Position numbers and translations under genes: made by a program. From Streptomyces sp. NBC_00414 (GTDB lineage: Bacteria > Actinomycetota > Actinomycetes > Streptomycetales > Streptomycetaceae): a stretch of 64,000 bases of DNA. Positions 34,081 through 43,600 of this stretch are shown one piece after another. The stretch is from contig NZ_CP107935.1 of NCBI RefSeq assembly GCF_036038375.1, forward strand, positions 9,362,001 to 9,426,000, written 5' to 3'. The first letter of the stretch is position 1, and every line of letters starts with the position of its first letter. The notes under the pieces were generated by a model. That model worked only from the letters and a program-made list of their open reading frames with translations. It did not search any database and had not been told where the DNA came from.

Positions 34081-34150
34081 CGAGTGCTGTCCTCGCTGTC
34101 GATGAGCCGGAGAGGCCGGACGGTCGAAATGAACCTTATGCCGGAAAATT

Positions 34151-34186
34151 CGGTGAGGCACTCGGTGAGGCACTCGGTGAGACATT
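34151..34186. repeat. Three tandem 12-bp repeats
   Basis: CGGTGAGGCACT twice exactly, then CGGTGAGACATT. They lie 71 nt upstream of the lipoprotein start, in the divergent promoter region shared with the PLC-like gene. Confidence 0.8.
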
Positions 34187-34288
34187 CCGAGCGGGCTCGC
34201 CCGTCCGGTCTGCGGGCCCGCACGGAATGGCTCACCCGTTCCCCCGCCGGGGCTCGCCGCCGCATGATCCCTGGGGCAGCATGAGGGC

Positions 34289-36445
34289 ATGGTCGTGCCG
34301 ACCCGGATACGGGCGCTGCGCTGCGGGGCCTGGATCTGTGCCGTCCTGTGCGTCGTGGTCGTGGTCGTGGGAATGACGGCCACCGCGCGCGCTACCGTGC
34401 TGAACGCAGGCTTCCACCGTGCCGTGCTGGCCGACGAGCACGCGTACGACCGGCTCTACAACCAGGTGCTGGTCGACCCGGGCAGCACACCGGTCACCCG
34501 CGATCTGCTGGGACGGCTGCCGGTCTCCGAGGCCGTACTGACCTCCAACCTCAAGACGGTCCTCCCGCCCGAGACCCTGCGCGCACTGACGGACCAGCAG
34601 ATCGGGCATCTCGTCGACTATCTGCGGGGCGACACGGACGACCTGCGGCTCTCCGTCGACCTGCGGCCCGTCATCGCCAACGTCACCGGCCTGACCTCTG
34701 CGTACTTCGGCGACCTCGTCTCCTCGCTCCAGGAGCGGCAGGAGCCGGACTTCCCGGCCTTCCTCGCCGACCTGGAGGACGCGGTGGGGCAGATCGCCGC
34801 CGGGCGGCCCCCGGCCGGGCTGCCGACGCTGGCCCTGTCGAAGGCCCAGGCGGCCACCGCCGCCGACGCCCTCCTGCGGGCCGCCCCCGAGGACGTACGC
34901 GGCACACTGCGCCCGGAGGTCACGGTCGCCCTGGAGAACGGCGACGTGGCCACCGCCCTCGCCGCCGTCGGACCGGCGGCCTTCTCGGAGCGCACCCGCG
35001 ACGCCGCCGCCCGGCTGCGCACCGTCGCGGACGGCGGCACCTGGAACATCGCCGCCGACCTCGAACTCGACGAGCTGCGTCAGGTCCGCGCGGCCACCCG
35101 ACTCACCCTGGACGTCGTCGAACCCCTGGCCGCGGCCCTCGGCATCGCGGCCCTCGCCGCACTCTGGTTCACCGGACCCGACGCCCGGCCCCGGCGCCTC
35201 AGGCACCTCGGCTGGGCACTCGCGGGCGGCGGACTGTGCACCGCGCTCCTCGCGCTCGCGATCCTCCGGGCCGTGGGCCGCAGCCCCGTCGAGATCTCCG
35301 CGGCCTGGCCGGACTCGGCGGCCCGGCTGCTCGACGACCTGCAGACCACGGCGATCGACCGCTTCCTCGCGGCAATGCTGACCGCCGCACTCGTACCGGT
35401 GGTGGCGGGGGCACTCCTGGTCGGCCTGGCGTGGGCGGGGGAGCGCCGCAAGACGCCCGTACGCCGCGCGTGGCCGACGGGGATCGGGCCCGCGGCAGGC
35501 GCGGCGGCACTCGCCCTCGCGGGGGTCGCCCTCGTGCCGGTCGCCTTCTCCGACGACGCCCCGCGCGTCTGCCAGGGCAGCCCCCACCTGTGCGACCGGC
35601 GGTACGACGAGGTCGCCCAGCTCACCTCGCACAACGCCATGTCCACCACGGCCGACAAGTTCATCGGCCCCCTCCAGGACCCCGTCGTCGTCGACCAGCT
35701 CGACGCGGGTGTACGCGCCCTGCAGATCGACACCTACCGCTGGGAGCGGCCGGAGGACCTGACCGACCGGCTCGACGAGTCGGACTTCCCACCCGAACTG
35801 CGCCGGCAGATCACCGCCGCCGTCAAGGGGTTCAATCCGCCGCGGCCAGGCCTGTGGCTCTGCCATTCCGTCTGCCGCGCCGGCGCCCTCGAACTGGTGC
35901 CGGCGCTGCGGCAGATCGGCGACTGGCTGCGCGCCCACCCGAGTGAGATCGTCACGCTGATCATTCAGGACGCCGTCAGCGGCGAGGACACGCAGGGCGC
36001 GTTCCGCGAAGCGGGCCTGCTGGACCTGCTGTTCACACCGGACGAGGACCCCGACCGCCCCTGGCCGACACTCGGCGAGATGATCGACGGCGACCGTCGT
36101 CTCGTCGCCCTCGCCGAGCGGGCCGACGGGCCGGCGCCCTGGTACCGCAACTTCTACCGGTACGCCATGGAGACGCCGTTCGCCTTCCGCGCGCCCGGCG
36201 AACTGAGCTGTGTCCCGCACCGCGGCGGCACGGACAAGCGACTGTTCCTGCTCAACCACTTCATCACCATCGACGGCGGCAGCCGTCTCGACGCGGGCTC
36301 GATCAACACCCGCCAGGCGGTGCTGGACCGGGCGCACGCCTGCGAACGCGAGCGGGGCCGGCCCGTCAACTTCGTCGCCGTCGACTACCTGACCGTCGGA
36401 GACGCGAAGGCCGCCGTGGACCGGCTCAACGCGGAGCGGCACTGA
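34289..36445 (+). CDS. Membrane protein with C-terminal PI-PLC X-like domain
   Basis: 718 residues from ATG 34289. The N-terminal hydrophobic segment (WICAVLCVVVVVVGMTATA, about 14-32) is followed by a helical extracytoplasmic part to about 270, then about four membrane segments (280-297, 310-330, 360-386, 398-420). The C-terminal 290 residues resemble a phosphatidylinositol phospholipase C X domain: LTSHNAMSTTADKF near 443 with the first catalytic-type histidine, GVRALQIDTYRW, and LWLCHSVCRAG near 522 with the second. It may cleave phosphodiester lipids at the outer face; activity is inferred. Large membrane-plus-PLC proteins occur in Streptomyces but are uncharacterised to my knowledge. Confidence 0.75.
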   Translation: MVVPTRIRALRCGAWICAVLCVVVVVVGMTATARATVLNAGFHRAVLADEHAYDRLYNQVLVDPGSTPVTRDLLGRLPVSEAVLTSNLKTVLPPETLRALTDQQIGHLVDYLRGDTDDLRLSVDLRPVIANVTGLTSAYFGDLVSSLQERQEPDFPAFLADLEDAVGQIAAGRPPAGLPTLALSKAQAATAADALLRAAPEDVRGTLRPEVTVALENGDVATALAAVGPAAFSERTRDAAARLRTVADGGTWNIAADLELDELRQVRAATRLTLDVVEPLAAALGIAALAALWFTGPDARPRRLRHLGWALAGGGLCTALLALAILRAVGRSPVEISAAWPDSAARLLDDLQTTAIDRFLAAMLTAALVPVVAGALLVGLAWAGERRKTPVRRAWPTGIGPAAGAAALALAGVALVPVAFSDDAPRVCQGSPHLCDRRYDEVAQLTSHNAMSTTADKFIGPLQDPVVVDQLDAGVRALQIDTYRWERPEDLTDRLDESDFPPELRRQITAAVKGFNPPRPGLWLCHSVCRAGALELVPALRQIGDWLRAHPSEIVTLIIQDAVSGEDTQGAFREAGLLDLLFTPDEDPDRPWPTLGEMIDGDRRLVALAERADGPAPWYRNFYRYAMETPFAFRAPGELSCVPHRGGTDKRLFLLNHFITIDGGSRLDAGSINTRQAVLDRAHACERERGRPVNFVAVDYLTVGDAKAAVDRLNAERH

Positions 36446-36454
36446 CCCGGTGAG

Positions 36455-36469
36455 GCACCGCCCCGGTGC
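36455..36469 (+). terminator. Short hairpin after the PLC-like gene
   Basis: GCACCG-CCC-CGGTGC, a 6-bp exact stem 9 nt after the stop codon. Weak by itself. Confidence 0.35.
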
Positions 36470-36583
36470 GGCAGACCTTCTTGCGGTGTCGGCGCGGTCT
36501 GCTGTATCCGAGTTCTGCACAGTCCTGCGCGGTCCCGCACAGTCCGGCGACGCCCCGTGCCCGCCGCGAGCGAGGAGGACTTG

Positions 36584-37792
36584 ATGGCCCCACCGGTGCA
36601 CGTCGTCGAGATGAGTCCCGCCGAGCGCGAGCAGGCGTTCGCGACCTGTCGCCAACTGGCCGAGGAGTTCGGCAAGGCCGGGCCCCAGCACGACGTGGAG
36701 AACTCGTTCCCGTACGAACTGGCCGAGCGTGTGCGCGCGTTGCGGCTGCCGGGCCTCAACGTTCCGAAGCGGTACGGCGGGTGGGGCGCCGACATCGCGA
36801 CCACCGCGCGGTGCGTGGAGCTGCTGGCGTACGGCGATCCGGCGATCGCGCTGGCGTTCAACATGCACTGGGGCGTGATCGGCTTCTTCCGCGGCATGTG
36901 GAGCGAGGAACACCAGGAGCGCTTCTTCCCGGGCGTGGCGCGCGACGGGCACCTGTTCGACGGCGCCTACAGCGAGACCCGCGCCGGTGTGATCGGCCTG
37001 GCCGACACCCGCGCCGTACCGGTCGACGGCGGTTTCCGGGTCAGCGGGCGCAAGAGCTGGGGCACCCTGGCGCCGGTGGCGGACTTCCACACCTTGAACG
37101 CGACGATCACCGAGCCCGACGGCGAACTGCCGGCCGACCACGCGGTGCGCGCGACGCGCGAGGTGCTGCTGGTGTGTCCGGCCTCGGCCGAGGGTGTGCG
37201 CGTCGAGAAGACCTGGGACGCGCTCGGCATGCGCGCGACGGGCACCGAGACCGTGGTGTTCGAGGAGGTGTTCGTACCGGCGGGCGACCTGGTGTCGCCG
37301 GAGTTCCGGCCGGGTCTGTTCGCGAACCTGGAATGGCAGACGCTGAGCTTCGCGTCGGTCTACCTCGGGCTCGCACGGCGTGCGTACGACGAGACGCTCG
37401 CGATCCTGCGTACGAAGCGACTCGGCGCGGTGCCCGAGGCCGCCGACGTCAAGGTGAGCGACCAGCAGCTGGTGCAGGCCGGTGTCGGTGAGATGCGCGT
37501 GCTCGTCGAGACCGCGGCCAACACGATCGAGGTCGCCGCCGCGCGCCTCAACGAGCGGCGCGATCTCCCGGACGACCCGGCACGCCGGCTCGGCGCGCTG
37601 GAGATCCCGAAGGTCGTGGCGACCGAGAACGCGATCCGCGTGGTCGACATCGGCATGCGCCTGGTCGGTGGCGGCGCCTACCGTCGCGGCCACCCGCTGG
37701 AGAAGCTGTACCGCGACGCGCGCAGCGGACCGTTCCACCCGCTGACCACCGACCAGCTCATGCAGCACCTCGGGAGCGCGGAACTGGGCTGA
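36584..37792 (+). CDS. Acyl-CoA dehydrogenase family flavoprotein
   Basis: 402 residues from ATG 36584 with GAGGAGGA 4 nt upstream. FAD enzymes of this family oxidise acyl-CoA or related substrates. Seen: N-terminal helical domain (FATCRQLAEEFGKAG, NVPKRYGGWGAD), middle beta domain (DGAYSETRAG, GGFRVSGRKSWGTLAPVADF, WDALGMRATGTETVVFEEVF) and C-terminal helices (QLVQAGVGEMRVLVETAANT, VVDIGMRLVGGGAYRRGHPL, KLYRDARSGPFHP). The usual catalytic glutamate position before the C-terminus is not obvious, so a monooxygenase-like or other activity is possible. Stands alone, ended by a strong hairpin. Confidence 0.82.
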   Translation: MAPPVHVVEMSPAEREQAFATCRQLAEEFGKAGPQHDVENSFPYELAERVRALRLPGLNVPKRYGGWGADIATTARCVELLAYGDPAIALAFNMHWGVIGFFRGMWSEEHQERFFPGVARDGHLFDGAYSETRAGVIGLADTRAVPVDGGFRVSGRKSWGTLAPVADFHTLNATITEPDGELPADHAVRATREVLLVCPASAEGVRVEKTWDALGMRATGTETVVFEEVFVPAGDLVSPEFRPGLFANLEWQTLSFASVYLGLARRAYDETLAILRTKRLGAVPEAADVKVSDQQLVQAGVGEMRVLVETAANTIEVAAARLNERRDLPDDPARRLGALEIPKVVATENAIRVVDIGMRLVGGGAYRRGHPLEKLYRDARSGPFHPLTTDQLMQHLGSAELG

Positions 37793-37842
37793 ACGAGTCG
37801 CTCCGAAGCGACCGGGCCCGTGTTCCGTGCTCCGTGTTCAGC

Positions 37843-37870
37843 AACGGGTCCGCCCAGTACCGGACCCGTT
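37843..37870. terminator. Bidirectional hairpin between acyl-CoA dehydrogenase and baeRF3 genes
   Basis: AACGGGTCCG, eight bases, CGGACCCGTT: an exact 10-bp stem between convergent genes. Related CAGTACCGGAC copies follow. Confidence 0.7.
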
Positions 37871-37903
37871 GAGTACCGGGCCCGCCCGGTGCCGGACCCG
37901 CTC

Positions 37904-37936
37904 GGTTCAGTACCGGACGACCGGTTCAGTACCGGA
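37904..37936. repeat. Direct repeat GGTTCAGTACCGGA x2
   Basis: Exact 14-bp copies at 37904-37917 and 37923-37936. The second includes the stop codon of the minus-strand gene ending at 37926. Confidence 0.75.
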
Positions 37937-39020
37937 GTACTCCGGCGATGCCCTCCGCGTCGGCCAGCGTCCCGTCCGGGACGAAGCGGACCTGCGCGCC
38001 GGTGTCCAGGCACTGCTCGACGATCTCGTCCACGATGTCGACCCGGGCGTCGAGATCGTCGCCGTCGGCCGGGACGAGATGGTCGCCGCCGTCGCGTACC
38101 GTCACGCGGTAGTTCTCCTCCACGGCCAGCAGACGCACGCGGCCGGCGGTCGCGTTCTGCCACACCTCGTCGACGCCCGCCGCGAACTCCCGGCGGCCCC
38201 GGGCGGTTTCCAGCTCCCGTGTCAGACTGTCGACGCTTCTGCGGTCCTCGGCCATGACCAGTGGACGGACCGCCTGCCACACCGCCTCGGCCCCGGCGTG
38301 CCCGAGACCGCCGTGCGGGACATGGACGGCGTCCTTCGCGGCGGTGCCGACCTCGTCGAGAAGCGAGAGCGCGGCCGGTTCACCCGAGATGTACACGGGC
38401 CGCGGTGCGGAGCGCAGGACGGCGGCGAGCATGGTGTCGGCGTCCCGCAGGAAGCGGCGCGTCTCCTCGTCGCGGAAGGTGCTCGGCACCTCGCCGACAC
38501 GTTCCTCGCGCTCCACGTCCTGGGGTTCCAGGCTTCGCGTCAGCGGGAATCCCGCCGTCTTCGCCTCGACGACGTGCCCTCCGCCACCGCTCCACAGCGC
38601 CATCCGGTCCGCCGAGACCGTCAGAACCCAGAACGGGCTCTCGGCGGCCTGCGCGGCGACGAGATTGCGGGTCAGGAACGTGTCCGACAGGACGACGCGC
38701 TCCGGAACGGTCCGGGCCAGCGACCACACCTGGTGCTCCCCGGGAGCGGCGAAGATCGCGAGCCCGTCCTCGGAGTGGCTCAGGTCGACCTCCGCCAGCG
38801 CCTGTTCGAGCTGTTCGACGACGTCGATCCGCCGCTCACGGGTGACCGAGGGGTCGGATTCCAGTTGCTTCTTGGCCTCGGCCACGACATTGCGCAGCCG
38901 GACGGGATCCTGCGCCTTGTCGGGCTCTCTGCGGTGGGTCGGCGTCAGCACCGACACCGCGGGATAGGGCCGCGGCCGACGCAGTTCGGTGAGGGTGGCG
39001 GGGCTCAGAACATGCTCCAT
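37926..39020 (-). CDS. baeRF3-type protein (bacterial archaeo-eukaryotic release factor fold)
   Basis: 364 residues from ATG 39020, probably read from a leaderless mRNA. The protein starts MEHVLSPATLTELRRPRPYP, then AVSVLTPTHRREPDKAQDPV, LSHSEDGLAIFAAPGEHQVW, and a C-terminal VRLLAVEENYRV segment. It has the pattern of the baeRF group, paralogues of archaeal/eukaryotic peptide release factor domains proposed to act on stalled ribosomes. No GGQ motif is visible, so hydrolysis of peptidyl-tRNA is not supported by sequence. Divergent from the arginine transporter gene. Confidence 0.7.
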   Translation of the reverse strand: MEHVLSPATLTELRRPRPYPAVSVLTPTHRREPDKAQDPVRLRNVVAEAKKQLESDPSVTRERRIDVVEQLEQALAEVDLSHSEDGLAIFAAPGEHQVWSLARTVPERVVLSDTFLTRNLVAAQAAESPFWVLTVSADRMALWSGGGGHVVEAKTAGFPLTRSLEPQDVEREERVGEVPSTFRDEETRRFLRDADTMLAAVLRSAPRPVYISGEPAALSLLDEVGTAAKDAVHVPHGGLGHAGAEAVWQAVRPLVMAEDRRSVDSLTRELETARGRREFAAGVDEVWQNATAGRVRLLAVEENYRVTVRDGGDHLVPADGDDLDARVDIVDEIVEQCLDTGAQVRFVPDGTLADAEGIAGVLRY

Positions 39021-39026
39021 AGATGC

Positions 39027-39032
39027 ACCATA
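39027..39032 (-). promoter_or_regulatory. -10 hexamer for leaderless baeRF3 transcript
   Basis: On the minus strand TATGGT lies 6 nt before the ATG, the spacing expected when transcription begins at the start codon. Confidence 0.4.
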
Positions 39033-39146
39033 TGACTGAATCGGCGGCGAGGCATTCGGGGGAATCGAATCGGGCAAAAGGGGCATTTGGTTGTTACTGT
39101 CGCCGGGCAGTCGCCTCGTGTCTCCCCGCCACGCCCGAGGACCCAT

Positions 39147-40586
39147 ATGAGCCAGGCCGAGACCGGAAACGGGACCGGGACCGAGTCCCGGACATCCGCA
39201 GCCAAACTGACCCTGCCCACGCTGACCACGATGGTCGTCGGCTCCATGGTCGGTGCGGGTGTCTTCTCGCTGCCCCGGCGCTTCGGCCAGGAGACCGGCG
39301 TGGCCGGCGCGCTCATCGCGTGGGCGGTGGCCGGCACCGGAATGCTCATGCTGGCCTTCGTCTTCCAGCGGCTGGCGCTGCGCAGACCCGACCTCGACGC
39401 CGGTGTCTACGCCTACGCGAAGGCGGGCTTCGGCGAGTACCTCGGCTTCTTCGCCGCCTTCGGCTACTGGGCGAGCGCCTGCGTCGGCAACGTCACGTAC
39501 TGGGTGCTGATCATGTCGACGATCGGGGCCATCGCCCCGGCGCTCGGCGACGGCGACACCGTCCTCGCCATGCTGCTCTCCTCGGCCGGTCTCTGGGCGT
39601 TCTTCCTGCTCATCAGCCGTGGAGTGAAGGAGGCCGCGGCCATCAACCGGATCGTCACGGTCGCCAAGGTCGTGCCCATCCTGGTCTTCGTCCTCATCGC
39701 GCTGTTCTGCCTCAAGCCGCACGTCTTCGCCGAGAACTTCGCCGGGGCCGACTACGCCGGCTCACTGTTCCAGCAGGTCAAGGGCACCATGCTGGCAACG
39801 GTCTTCGTGTTCCTCGGGGTCGAGGGCGCCAGCGTCTACTCCCGGCACGCCAAGCGCCGCGAGGACGTCGGCCGCGCGACCGTCCTGGGCTTCCTCTCCG
39901 TCTTCGCGATCTTCGCCTCGGTCACCATCGTGTCGTACGGCATCCTGCCGATGAGCGAGATCGCCGAGCTGCGGCAGCCCTCCATGGCGGGTGTCCTGGA
40001 GGAGGCGGTCGGCACCTGGGGCAAGGTGTTCGTCAGCGTCGGACTGATCATCTCCGTCCTCGGCGCCTACCTCGCCTGGACCCTCATGGCCGCCGAAGTG
40101 CTCTTCGTCGCCTCGAAGGACGAGGACATGCCCCGCTTCCTGGGGCGCTCCACGGCGGCCGACGTGCCCGTACCGGCCCTGGTGATGACCACCGTCCTCA
40201 CCCAGATCGTGCTCGTCGTCACCCTCTTCTCGGACGACGCGTTCAACTTCGCGCTGGATCTGACCAGCGCCCTGACCCTCATCCCGTTCCTGCTGGCCGC
40301 CGCCTTCGCGGTGAAGGTCGCCCGGTCCGGCGGCGCGGGCCGGTGGGACCTCCCCATCGCCGCCCTGGCCACCTTCTACACCGCGTTCCTGCTCTACGCG
40401 GCCGGCCTGAAGTACCTCCTCGTGTCCCTCATCATCTACGCGCCCGCCACGGTCCTGTTCGTCATGGCCCGCCGCGAGCAGGGCAGACGGCTCTTCTCGC
40501 CCCGCGAACTCGTCGTCCTCACGGTCTCGGTAGCCGGGGCCGTCGTGGGTGTCGTGGCCCTCGCGACGGGCTGGATCAGCCTCTGA
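39147..40586 (+). CDS. arcD: APC-family amino acid transporter, ArcD-like arginine/ornithine antiporter
   Basis: 479 residues from ATG 39147 (GAGGA 6-8 nt upstream). About 12-13 hydrophobic segments, beginning with the APC signature TLTTMVVGSMVGAGVFSLP near 28-46 for substrate binding, followed by FVFLGVEGASVYSRHAKRRE, the typical basic amino acid/polyamine antiporter segment, near 240. The next gene, 83 nt downstream and co-directional, is arginine deiminase, which supports arginine uptake with ornithine or citrulline export. Exact substrates are inferred. Confidence 0.8.
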   Translation: MSQAETGNGTGTESRTSAAKLTLPTLTTMVVGSMVGAGVFSLPRRFGQETGVAGALIAWAVAGTGMLMLAFVFQRLALRRPDLDAGVYAYAKAGFGEYLGFFAAFGYWASACVGNVTYWVLIMSTIGAIAPALGDGDTVLAMLLSSAGLWAFFLLISRGVKEAAAINRIVTVAKVVPILVFVLIALFCLKPHVFAENFAGADYAGSLFQQVKGTMLATVFVFLGVEGASVYSRHAKRREDVGRATVLGFLSVFAIFASVTIVSYGILPMSEIAELRQPSMAGVLEEAVGTWGKVFVSVGLIISVLGAYLAWTLMAAEVLFVASKDEDMPRFLGRSTAADVPVPALVMTTVLTQIVLVVTLFSDDAFNFALDLTSALTLIPFLLAAAFAVKVARSGGAGRWDLPIAALATFYTAFLLYAAGLKYLLVSLIIYAPATVLFVMARREQGRRLFSPRELVVLTVSVAGAVVGVVALATGWISL

Positions 40587-40669
40587 CACCGCAGCACTCG
40601 ATCAAGTGACACCACAGAACTCGGTCAAGGCCGCCCGGTGGCCGCTCCCGACTCCGCGAAAGGCAGACC

Positions 40670-41932
40670 GTGACCAGACAGGACACCCCGCCCCGGCCCG
40701 CGTACGGCGTCCACTCCGAGGTCGGCAGACTGCGCAAGGTACTGGTCTGCGCGCCCGGCCTCGCCCACCGCAGACTCACCCCCACCAACTCCGACGACCT
40801 GCTCTTCGACGACGTCATGTGGGTGGAGAACGCCCAGCGCGACCACGCCGACTTCGTCAACAAGATGCGCGAGCGGGACGTCGACGTCGTCGAACTGCAC
40901 GACCTGCTCGCGCAGACCATGGCCGACCCGGAAGCGCGCACCTGGCTGCTCGACCGCAAGATCACCGCGAACGAGGTCGGCCTCGGACTCCTCGACGACA
41001 CCCGCGCCTTCCTGGAGTCGCTGGAACCCCGCAGGCTCGCCGAACACCTGATCGGCGGCCTGAGCACCGTCGACCTGCCCGACGAGTTCCGCGACGGCTA
41101 CGTCGCCCTGGCCCGCGAATCGACCGGCGTACGCGAGTACCTGATGCCGCCGCTGCCGAACACCCTCTACACCCGGGACACCACCTGCTGGCTGTACGGG
41201 GGACTCACGTTCAATCCGCTGTACTGGCCAGCCCGGCACGACGAGACGCTCCTCATGAAGGCGATCTACACCTTCCACCCGGACTACCGGGGCTCCTCCG
41301 TGTGGTGGGGGGACCCCGAACTCGACTGGGGCCAGGCCACGTTCGAGGGCGGCGACATCATGCCCGTCGGCAACGGCGTGGTCCTCATGGGCATGAGCGA
41401 GCGCACCTCCCGCCAGGCGATCACCCAGGTCGCGGCCGCCCTGTTCGCCAACGGGGCCGCCGAGCACGTCATCGTGGCGGGCATGCCCAAACTGCGCTCC
41501 GCGATGCACCTCGACACCGTCTTCACCTTCGCCGACCGGGACCTGGTGACGCTGTACCCGACCATCATGGACGGGGTCCACACCTTCTCCCTGCGGCCCG
41601 CAGACAAGGCGCCCGGCATCGAACTGACCGACGAGGGCTCCCGCCCCTTCGTGGACGTCGTGGCGAAGGCCCTGGGGCTCGCCGCCCTGCGGGTCGTCGA
41701 GACGGGCGGCGACGTCTACGCCTCGGAGCGGCAGCAGTGGGACAGCGGGAACAACGCCGTCGCGCTGGAGCCCGGCGTGGTGTTCACGTACGACCGCAAC
41801 ACACAGACCAACACCCTGTTGCGCAAGGCGGGTGTCGAGGTCATCACCATCGTCGGCGCCGAACTGGGACGAGGGCGGGGCGGCGGGCACTGCATGACAT
41901 GCCCGATCGTGCGCAATCCGGTCGACTTCTGA
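40670..41932 (+). CDS. arcA: Arginine deiminase
   Basis: 420 residues from GTG 40670. It hydrolyses L-arginine to citrulline and ammonia, the first step of the arginine deiminase pathway. Seen: [19 protein letters not shown] at the N-terminus, [51 protein letters not shown] near 224-244, [15 protein letters not shown] and the catalytic cysteine in [17 protein letters not shown] near 408. Complete and of the usual length. No ornithine carbamoyltransferase (arcB) or carbamate kinase (arcC) is adjacent, so ATP-generating completion of the pathway is not encoded here. Confidence 0.95.
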   Translation: MTRQDTPPRPAYGVHSEVGRLRKVLVCAPGLAHRRLTPTNSDDLLFDDVMWVENAQRDHADFVNKMRERDVDVVELHDLLAQTMADPEARTWLLDRKITANEVGLGLLDDTRAFLESLEPRRLAEHLIGGLSTVDLPDEFRDGYVALARESTGVREYLMPPLPNTLYTRDTTCWLYGGLTFNPLYWPARHDETLLMKAIYTFHPDYRGSSVWWGDPELDWGQATFEGGDIMPVGNGVVLMGMSERTSRQAITQVAAALFANGAAEHVIVAGMPKLRSAMHLDTVFTFADRDLVTLYPTIMDGVHTFSLRPADKAPGIELTDEGSRPFVDVVAKALGLAALRVVETGGDVYASERQQWDSGNNAVALEPGVVFTYDRNTQTNTLLRKAGVEVITIVGAELGRGRGGGHCMTCPIVRNPVDF

Positions 41933-41959
41933 ACCGCCCCACCCCTCCCTGCACGTGGC

Positions 41960-43600
41960 TCACTCCTCCGAGCCGCACGATTGGCCGTCGGCCGGCAGTC
42001 GCCCGTACAGCAGGAAGTCGTCGACCTTCCGGTGCACGCACTTCGAGGAGGAGTAACCGGTGTGGCCCTCGCCCTTGTTGTCGAGGACGACGGCCGACGG
42101 GCCGAGCCGGTCCGCGGTCTCCGTGGTCCAGCGGTACGGCGTGGCGGGGTCGCCACGGGTGCCGACGAGGAGCATCTTCGGTGTGTCGACGTCCCGGACC
42201 TCGTCGCGGATGTACGTGGTGCCCTTGGGGCGTCCGTAGCACATCAGGGCCTGGGCGAGCCGGTAGCGGCCGAAGACCGGTGACGCCTGCTCGTACTCGG
42301 CACGCAGCCCGTCGAGGGTCTCGGTGATCCGGTCTGCGGTGGGCCGGTCGGGGTCGTCGGCGCAGTTGATGGCCATGAGCGCGGCCGGGAGGTTGTCGAG
42401 GGGGATCTCTCCCTCGTCGACGAGGCCGCCATCGGCTCCGCCCCTTCCCTGGTCTCCGTTGTCGTGGGGGAGCGCGCTGCCGCCGACGTAGAACCCCATG
42501 ATGCCCCGGGTGTCCCCGTCCTGGACCAGCGAGGTGAGCGCCTGCGAGAGGGCGGGCCACAGTTCCTTGCTGTAGAGGGCCTGCCCTATGGCGCCCACCA
42601 GGTCCTGGCCGGAGAACGGTATGCCGAAGTCCGAGGGCACCGGGTCCTCGTCCAGCGAGCCGATCAGCCGGACCACCTCCTCCCGGGCCGAGCGCGGGTC
42701 CTGGCCGAACGCGCAGTTGACGTCCTCCGTGCACCAGTCGAGGAAGTCCTCCAGGGCGGTCTGCTGGCCCTGGGCGCCGACGACGCCCTGTTTGCTCAGC
42801 GGTTCGGTGAGGGTGTCCACGCCGTCGAGGACCATGCGGCCGGTGTTCTCGGGGAACTGGGCCGCGTACACCGCGCCCAGCCGCGTTCCGTACGAGAAGC
42901 CGAGGTAGTTGAGCTTCTTGTCGCCGAGGGCCGCGCGCATCACGTCGAGGTCGCGCGAGGCGTCGACCGTACCGATGTGGGGCAGCACCGGCCCGGAGTG
43001 CTCGGCGCATTCCGCGGCGAGCTTGCGCAGCACTTCGAGAGCGGCCTGCGGATCGCTGCTCTCGTCCGCGCCCGTCTCCGCCCCCGCCTCTGATTCCTCG
43101 TGGGAGCCGGAGCCGGAGCCGGAGCCGGACTCGGCATCGGGGTCGGTGGCGTCCGGCGCTTCGTCCATTCCCTCGCCGCAGCTGACCGGGGAACTCCGGC
43201 CGACACCGCGCGGATCGAAGGTCACCACGTCATAGCCGTTCGTGAGGCCCATGAAGTCGTCGCCGCCGTCGGCGAGTTCGCCCACTCCCGGACCGCCGGG
43301 ACCGCCGAAGTTGAGCAGCACCGAACCTCGGGATTCGCCGGTCGCCCGGAATCTGGCCATGGCCAGGTCGAGCGTCCCGTCGTCGGGTTTCGTGTAGTCG
43401 ACGGGGACGGTCACCTTCCCGCACTGCAGGCCGTCGGGCAGTCCGTCGCCCGGGCAGGCCGCCCATTTGATCGTCTGGTCGTGGAAGCGGGACAGGTCGG
43501 GTCGGTCGGCGGCGGCCGCGGCCACCGACGGCAGCCCTGCTCCCAGCAGGGCCAGCGTCATGGCGCAGGTGAAGGCGCGGCGTTGGTGCGTGCTCAGCAT
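41960..43600 (-). CDS. Secreted alpha/beta-hydrolase, TAP-type tripeptidyl aminopeptidase family
   Basis: 546 residues from ATG 43600 behind GGGAGG. Signal peptide: RRAFTCAMTLALLGAGLPSV then AAAAA. The mature enzyme has the S33-type fold: VLLNFGGPGGPG (oxyanion region) near 93, DPRGVGRSSPVSC, nucleophile serine in LGFSYGTRLGAVYA near 233, the aspartate in LVGTRGDPATPYRW near 480 and the histidine in GEGHTGYSSSKCVH near 509, with a TAP-like C-terminal domain. A Ser/Gly/Glu-rich insertion (SGSGSGSGSHEESEAGAE) near 155-175 is unusual. Probably removes short peptides from protein N-termini outside the cell. Confidence 0.87.
   Translation of the reverse strand: MLSTHQRRAFTCAMTLALLGAGLPSVAAAAADRPDLSRFHDQTIKWAACPGDGLPDGLQCGKVTVPVDYTKPDDGTLDLAMARFRATGESRGSVLLNFGGPGGPGVGELADGGDDFMGLTNGYDVVTFDPRGVGRSSPVSCGEGMDEAPDATDPDAESGSGSGSGSHEESEAGAETGADESSDPQAALEVLRKLAAECAEHSGPVLPHIGTVDASRDLDVMRAALGDKKLNYLGFSYGTRLGAVYAAQFPENTGRMVLDGVDTLTEPLSKQGVVGAQGQQTALEDFLDWCTEDVNCAFGQDPRSAREEVVRLIGSLDEDPVPSDFGIPFSGQDLVGAIGQALYSKELWPALSQALTSLVQDGDTRGIMGFYVGGSALPHDNGDQGRGGADGGLVDEGEIPLDNLPAALMAINCADDPDRPTADRITETLDGLRAEYEQASPVFGRYRLAQALMCYGRPKGTTYIRDEVRDVDTPKMLLVGTRGDPATPYRWTTETADRLGPSAVVLDNKGEGHTGYSSSKCVHRKVDDFLLYGRLPADGQSCGSEE

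Noticed and set aside
34232-37768. A 1178-codon open frame on the minus strand
   Set aside because: It runs antisense through the PLC-like and acyl-CoA dehydrogenase genes, both of which have clear family motifs. High GC makes long antisense frames common here. Its residue mix (Arg, Gly, Val, Glu) is typical of such shadows.
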